Shown piece after piece: positions 60,846 through 64,000 of a stretch of 64,000 nucleotides of DNA. The stretch spans positions 682,001 to 746,000 of the forward strand of contig NZ_CP156688.1 of assembly GCF_040616545.1 (NCBI RefSeq), in the 5' to 3' direction. Source of the DNA: Akkermansia muciniphila. GTDB taxonomy: Bacteria; Verrucomicrobiota; Verrucomicrobiia; Verrucomicrobiales; Akkermansiaceae. A model generated the notes under the pieces. It was given only the letters and a program-made list of their open reading frames with translations. It was not told where the DNA came from and did not search any database. How positions within the stretch are numbered: position 1 is the first letter of the stretch; each line of letters starts with the position of its first letter. The position numbers were made by a program, and so were the translations under genes.

Positions 60846-61967
60846 ATGAACAGCATTCCCTCCTCTCCGAACGATCCCGTCAACACAGACATCCTGATGG
60901 TGGCGGAAGACCGCGTCAAGGGTTTCCGCCGCCTGCCCTTTCATGCTATTTCCGAACAATGCGGACATCCCGTCCCGGTGGTCATTGAGCGCCTGAAAGC
61001 CATGATGGAGGCCGGGGTGGTGCGCCGCGTGCGCCAGACGCTGCTGGCTACCAAGCTGGCGCAGGGAGCCCTGGTGGCCTGGTCCCTGCCGGAGGAGAAC
61101 CTGGATGCTGCCTTTGACTGGATGAAGGAGCAGGACCCCTTCACGGGCCACGTGGTGCTCCGCAACACGGATGCCTCCAATCCCGGCTCCCATTACAGGC
61201 TCTGGACCACGGTCAAGGTGCCCGTGGGCTGCGGAACACTGGAGGAACACTGCGATATTCTCAAGCATCACATCGGCGCGGAGAACTACGTTCTGCTGCC
61301 CGCACGCGGCGTCTTTGCGCTGGGGGTGGGTCACATGCGCCGCAGGGGCCTTCAACCGGGGGACAAGACCCCGGACCCGGCCCCCATGCAGGAAACGAAA
61401 ACCGTTTCCCTCTCTGGTCAGGAATGGAAGGTGCTCCTTTCCGTGAAAGAACAGCTCAGACCGGAGGAAATGGTGGAAGACCCCTGGTCCCTCCGGGCCG
61501 CCCAGGCTGGCCTGGAAACGGAGGAATACTGCCGCACGGCGGAAGAACTGGACCGGAAGCAGGTGATAGGCCGCTTTGCCACCTTCCTGGAACACGTACG
61601 GGCCAAAACGGATGACGGCCCCGTCACCAAATACAACGGGCTGTTCCACTGGACGGTTCCCGCCGGCATGGAAATCCGGGCGGGAGCGGAATGCGGCCGC
61701 CACATCTGCATGACCCACTGCTATTGGAGAACCGGCGGAGACATCTTCGGCGGCGCGCAGATCATGGGCGTGGTGCACGGCCTGGAAAAAAATGCCGTGC
61801 TTGAGCATAAGGCGGCCATTGACCGCCATCTGGAAGCCGTGGGCATTCCCGTGCTGCACACGGCGGTCTTCTGGGGAGAGCGTTCGGAAATCAAGCCCTC
61901 TGAAATCTCCCCGGACCTGTACAGGAAATGGATGGAGGACGTGAAAAGCGCTCCTGTCCTGGGGTAA
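60846..61967 (+). CDS. Lrp/AsnC-like protein related to siroheme decarboxylase AhbAB (two-domain fusion)
   Basis: 373 residues. Two similar halves, about 1-175 and 190-370, each have a winged-helix-like start (PFHAISEQCGHPVPVVIERLKAMMEAGVVRRVRQTL; EDPWSLRAAQAGLETEEYCRTAEELDRKQVIGRFATFLEH) followed by a RAM/AsnC-type ferredoxin-like domain. This matches the AhbA and AhbB family, which removes acetate groups from siroheme in the alternative heme pathway, except that the two subunits are fused. The RRVRQTL and GRFATFLEHV positions are where family members have RRFGAxLxHR. Heme-pathway neighbours are absent, so a regulatory role cannot be excluded. Confidence 0.7.
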   Translation: MNSIPSSPNDPVNTDILMVAEDRVKGFRRLPFHAISEQCGHPVPVVIERLKAMMEAGVVRRVRQTLLATKLAQGALVAWSLPEENLDAAFDWMKEQDPFTGHVVLRNTDASNPGSHYRLWTTVKVPVGCGTLEEHCDILKHHIGAENYVLLPARGVFALGVGHMRRRGLQPGDKTPDPAPMQETKTVSLSGQEWKVLLSVKEQLRPEEMVEDPWSLRAAQAGLETEEYCRTAEELDRKQVIGRFATFLEHVRAKTDDGPVTKYNGLFHWTVPAGMEIRAGAECGRHICMTHCYWRTGGDIFGGAQIMGVVHGLEKNAVLEHKAAIDRHLEAVGIPVLHTAVFWGERSEIKPSEISPDLYRKWMEDVKSAPVLG

Positions 61968-62564
61968 GCCCTTCTTCCCCGCCGTTCCCCGTGGCCAACT
62001 TGTTGCACGAACGGGGTTCCCCTCCGTGCACCCGTTCCGGCATGGCAGCCCTCCCGGCCACCTGCGGAGCATGTTACCATGAAGGCACGCCACTTTATTC
62101 CACAGCCATAATGCCGTCCGCGGCCGCCCTGCGCCTGCCTGGCTTCTCCCTGTCTGTGCTACACCGCCGCGCCTCGGCTTGACGCCGCCCTCCAGACCAT
62201 ATACTACAGAAAAACCTCGCGCCCCTGTTCTCCAGCCAGCGGGTTTTACCTGCCACGCCGTCGGTCCATGCGGGATTCTTCATTCCCTCCTCCCAACTTG
62301 AAGGAGGGGAGGCCCAGGCCGCCATTGAAGCTTTAAACGGCCATGCCGTTTTTCCGTATTCCGGACCAGAACGGAACAAAGCACGGGCCTGCGTTTCCAG
62401 AAAAACATGCCTCAGCCCGTACGGCACGGCCTCCTTTCCGGAATTCCGAATGCTCCTTCATGAAGAAACGGCCGAAGAACGGCAAAAGGGCTGCCTCCCT
62501 TCACAGGAAGACAGCCCCTGGTAAATGATAGGCGGCTAGGGGGAAAACCTGCCGCGCCAGTTTA
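61968..62564. other. Intergenic region (597 bp)
   Basis: Holds the terminator at 62484-62518. A start-less plus-strand frame at about 62210-62524 has reasonable-looking codons but no start and runs through the terminator. No gene is supported. Confidence 0.5.
62484..62518 (-). terminator. Terminator after the 62565-63620 gene
   Basis: Minus-strand imperfect stem GGGCTGTCTTCC / GGGAGGCAGCCC followed by TTTTGCC. Confidence 0.75.
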
Positions 62565-63620
62565 TTACTGCTTTTTCTCCGGCTGGGCGGGAGCCTGCGC
62601 AGGAGCCTTAGCGGCATCCTGGGCCGCTGCGGGCGCAGAAGGATGCTTGTAGGAAACCGCAAAGCCGTCATACTTGGCCGGCAGCTTCCTGTCCGGAAGC
62701 ATCAGTTCATGCAGACGGTACAACGCCGCCGCTTCCTTGACATGAGCGGGCCGCGCCTTCATCTGCATGTCCGGGATCACGGTTTCAGGATTATGCTTTC
62801 TGGCTTCCACGGCAGCCGCCACGGCGGAGTCTTCAAGGAACTTGGCCACGTCCGGCATGCGCAGGTAGGCATCCAGGGAACGGACCACGCAGGCGGAGGC
62901 CAGTTCTTCATCGGAACCATGCAGCAGCACCAGGGCTTCCGCAAAGTCATCCAGAGCCTTGTTCCAATCCTGGGCCACCATGGCGGCGGCGCCCAGGGCG
63001 TACTTCATCCGCGCCTGCTGAAGGCGGGTGGCGTTCTTCTTGGTCGCCAGGAAGGACGCAGCGCGGCTTTTCAGGCCGTTCCAGTCCTTGTCCGGGATGA
63101 GGGCCATGATTTTGGCTACCTCCAGATCATCCTGGGCGGAGGGAGACAGGTTGCCGGCCCTCACGGGGAACCTGGCCACCAGGGCTTTCACCCCGGCCCA
63201 GTCCATCATGCGCATGGCGGCTTCCAATTCATAAACGGCCGCCCGGGCGGACAGGCTGTCCTTGATGGAAAGGGTGGAGGCATATTTGTTAACCAGGGCG
63301 TGGAACTTGTTGCGCGCCTCCTGGTATTTCCGGTTTTCCATGGCCACCTTGGCGTCCACAAAGTCATCCGTTTCAAAAATGTACAGCGTCTTGAAGGCGC
63401 TGGCCATCTGCTGGAGAACTTCCTGGGACTCCCTGGTTTCCACAAACTGGACCGTAGGGCCATTGGAGGAAAGGATGAAAATATCCGTAGGGCGTCCATT
63501 CTTGATGCTCTGGGCGGATACCCGGGCGCGCAGGCGCTGGGCGTTCTGGACATTCTGCGCCATGGCCGGAACCAGGGTGGACAGGCCGGCCAGTACCATT
63601 ATTACTGAAAGTGCTTTCAT
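62565..63620 (-). CDS. Secreted helical-repeat (TPR-like) hypothetical protein
   Basis: 351 residues with signal peptide MKALSVIMVLAGLSTLVPAMAQ. The mature part is helical and repeat-like (AMENRKYQEARNKFHALVNKYAS, AQDWNKALDDFAEALVLLHGS), resembling tetratricopeptide repeats in a periplasmic protein. It ends in an Ala/Pro/Gln-rich tail. It follows the partial gene at 63647 by 26 bp, so the two are likely cotranscribed. Function not recognised. Confidence 0.78.
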   Translation of the reverse strand: MKALSVIMVLAGLSTLVPAMAQNVQNAQRLRARVSAQSIKNGRPTDIFILSSNGPTVQFVETRESQEVLQQMASAFKTLYIFETDDFVDAKVAMENRKYQEARNKFHALVNKYASTLSIKDSLSARAAVYELEAAMRMMDWAGVKALVARFPVRAGNLSPSAQDDLEVAKIMALIPDKDWNGLKSRAASFLATKKNATRLQQARMKYALGAAAMVAQDWNKALDDFAEALVLLHGSDEELASACVVRSLDAYLRMPDVAKFLEDSAVAAAVEARKHNPETVIPDMQMKARPAHVKEAAALYRLHELMLPDRKLPAKYDGFAVSYKHPSAPAAAQDAAKAPAQAPAQPEKKQ

Positions 63621-63646
63621 ATTGTTGATTGCTAAACCTTTTGTTG

Positions 63647-64000
63647 TTACTTCTGGCCCTTGGCGCCGCGGATGGCGGCTTCATAGGCGGCGATGTCCGC
63701 CCGTTCCTGGCTGACGGCGGGATCGGAACCGAACTTGGCGGTCTTATCCTTCACCTCATTGACCAGGGCGCTGTCTTCCGCAGTCATCTTCTTGCGGTTG
63801 GCGGGAGTATCCAGCAACTGGACGTACTGGGTGCCGGCCTTCCAGGCAACATACCTGTCGGAGGGCTGCTTGCCCGCGCCCTGGGACATGTTGTTCCGTT
63901 TCCAGAGCGTATCCATCTGGGCCAGTACGGCGGGAGCGGACCACTTCACGAGGCCCTTGTATGTGCCCGTGATGTTCATGAAGTTGATCAGGGCCTTGTC
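63647..64000 (-). CDS. C-terminal part of a hypothetical protein (continues past the window)
   Basis: The frame is open to the last base of the window (DKALINFMNITGTYKGLVKWSAP...), so the apparent ATG at 63979 need not be the start. The visible 117 residues end GAKGQK. The composition is charged and helical, with no recognised motif. Probably cotranscribed with the downstream TPR-like gene. Confidence 0.7.
   Translation of the reverse strand, partial: DKALINFMNITGTYKGLVKWSAPAVLAQMDTLWKRNNMSQGAGKQPSDRYVAWKAGTQYVQLLDTPANRKKMTAEDSALVNEVKDKTAKFGSDPAVSQERADIAAYEAAIRGAKGQK

Noticed and set aside
62210-62524. Plus-strand open frame with plausible residues before the stop near 62524
   Set aside because: It has no ATG, GTG or TTG start after the preceding stop, no recognised motif, and runs through a clear minus-strand terminator.

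Overview
The window looks like chromosome from Akkermansia or a close relative (Verrucomicrobiota, PVC group). This rests on gene content: PEP-CTERM surface proteins, a secreted sulfatase, secreted GH2 and GH36-type glycosidases, a large autotransporter, a GreA-type factor with a long N-terminal extension of the kind seen in Chlamydiae, chlamydial Pmp-like repeats, and moderately GC-rich coding DNA with AT-rich regulatory islands. No rRNA, tRNA, CRISPR array, insertion sequence, phage gene or recombinase gene was found.

Layout. 1-3 kb: F-type ATP synthase operon on the minus strand, atpB-E-F-H-A, with atpA cut by the window edge. 3-9 kb, minus strand: a large lipoprotein, a PBP2-like transpeptidase and an L,D-transpeptidase lipoprotein. 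9-22 kb: an acyltransferase-like membrane protein, a PEP-CTERM protein, a GH36-type alpha-galactosidase-like enzyme, small secreted proteins, an alpha/beta hydrolase, HdeD-like and ThiF-like proteins, kdsD, a YdjY-like/terpene-cyclase-fold secreted pair, DoxX and cysE. 22.7-28.5 kb: a 1940-residue autotransporter with an N-terminal SGNH esterase. 28.6-35.8 kb: proBA, a catalase behind a perfect PerR-type box, an acyltransferase and transketolase. 35.9-41.3 kb: a minus-strand cluster of PEP-CTERM protein, sulfatase and Pmp-like protein. 41.7-47.3 kb: GreA-like factor and two tandem paralogous secreted proteins. 47.8-54.3 kb: purC-S-L-Q, a degenerate epimerase-like protein and an M42 peptidase. 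54.4-64 kb: MauE/DoxX-like protein, GH2 enzyme, mreB, RNase E/G, a siroheme-decarboxylase/AsnC-like fusion and two secreted proteins, the last cut by the window end.

The most notable signal is a set of three intergenic segments (11201-11381, 22482-22661, 41334-41556). Each is bounded by 15-bp inverted repeats of the form CGRATT-N3-AATCCG. The three central bases differ between segments (GTG, AGG, TAG) but match within each pair. One end of each segment carries a -35-like hexamer (TTGACC, TTGAGG, TTGACC) ending one base before the repeat. A -10-like hexamer lies just outside the repeat on the side of a surface-protein gene. In two segments the -35 points away from that gene, and inversion would place it 17 bp from the -10 (TTGACC-17-TATAGA; TTGACC-17-TATTTG). 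In the third it already faces the autotransporter. I infer three invertible, phase-variable promoters controlling a PEP-CTERM protein, the autotransporter, and the PEP-CTERM/sulfatase/Pmp-like cluster. In this assembly the first and third would be OFF and the second ON. The repeats are seen directly; inversion is inference.
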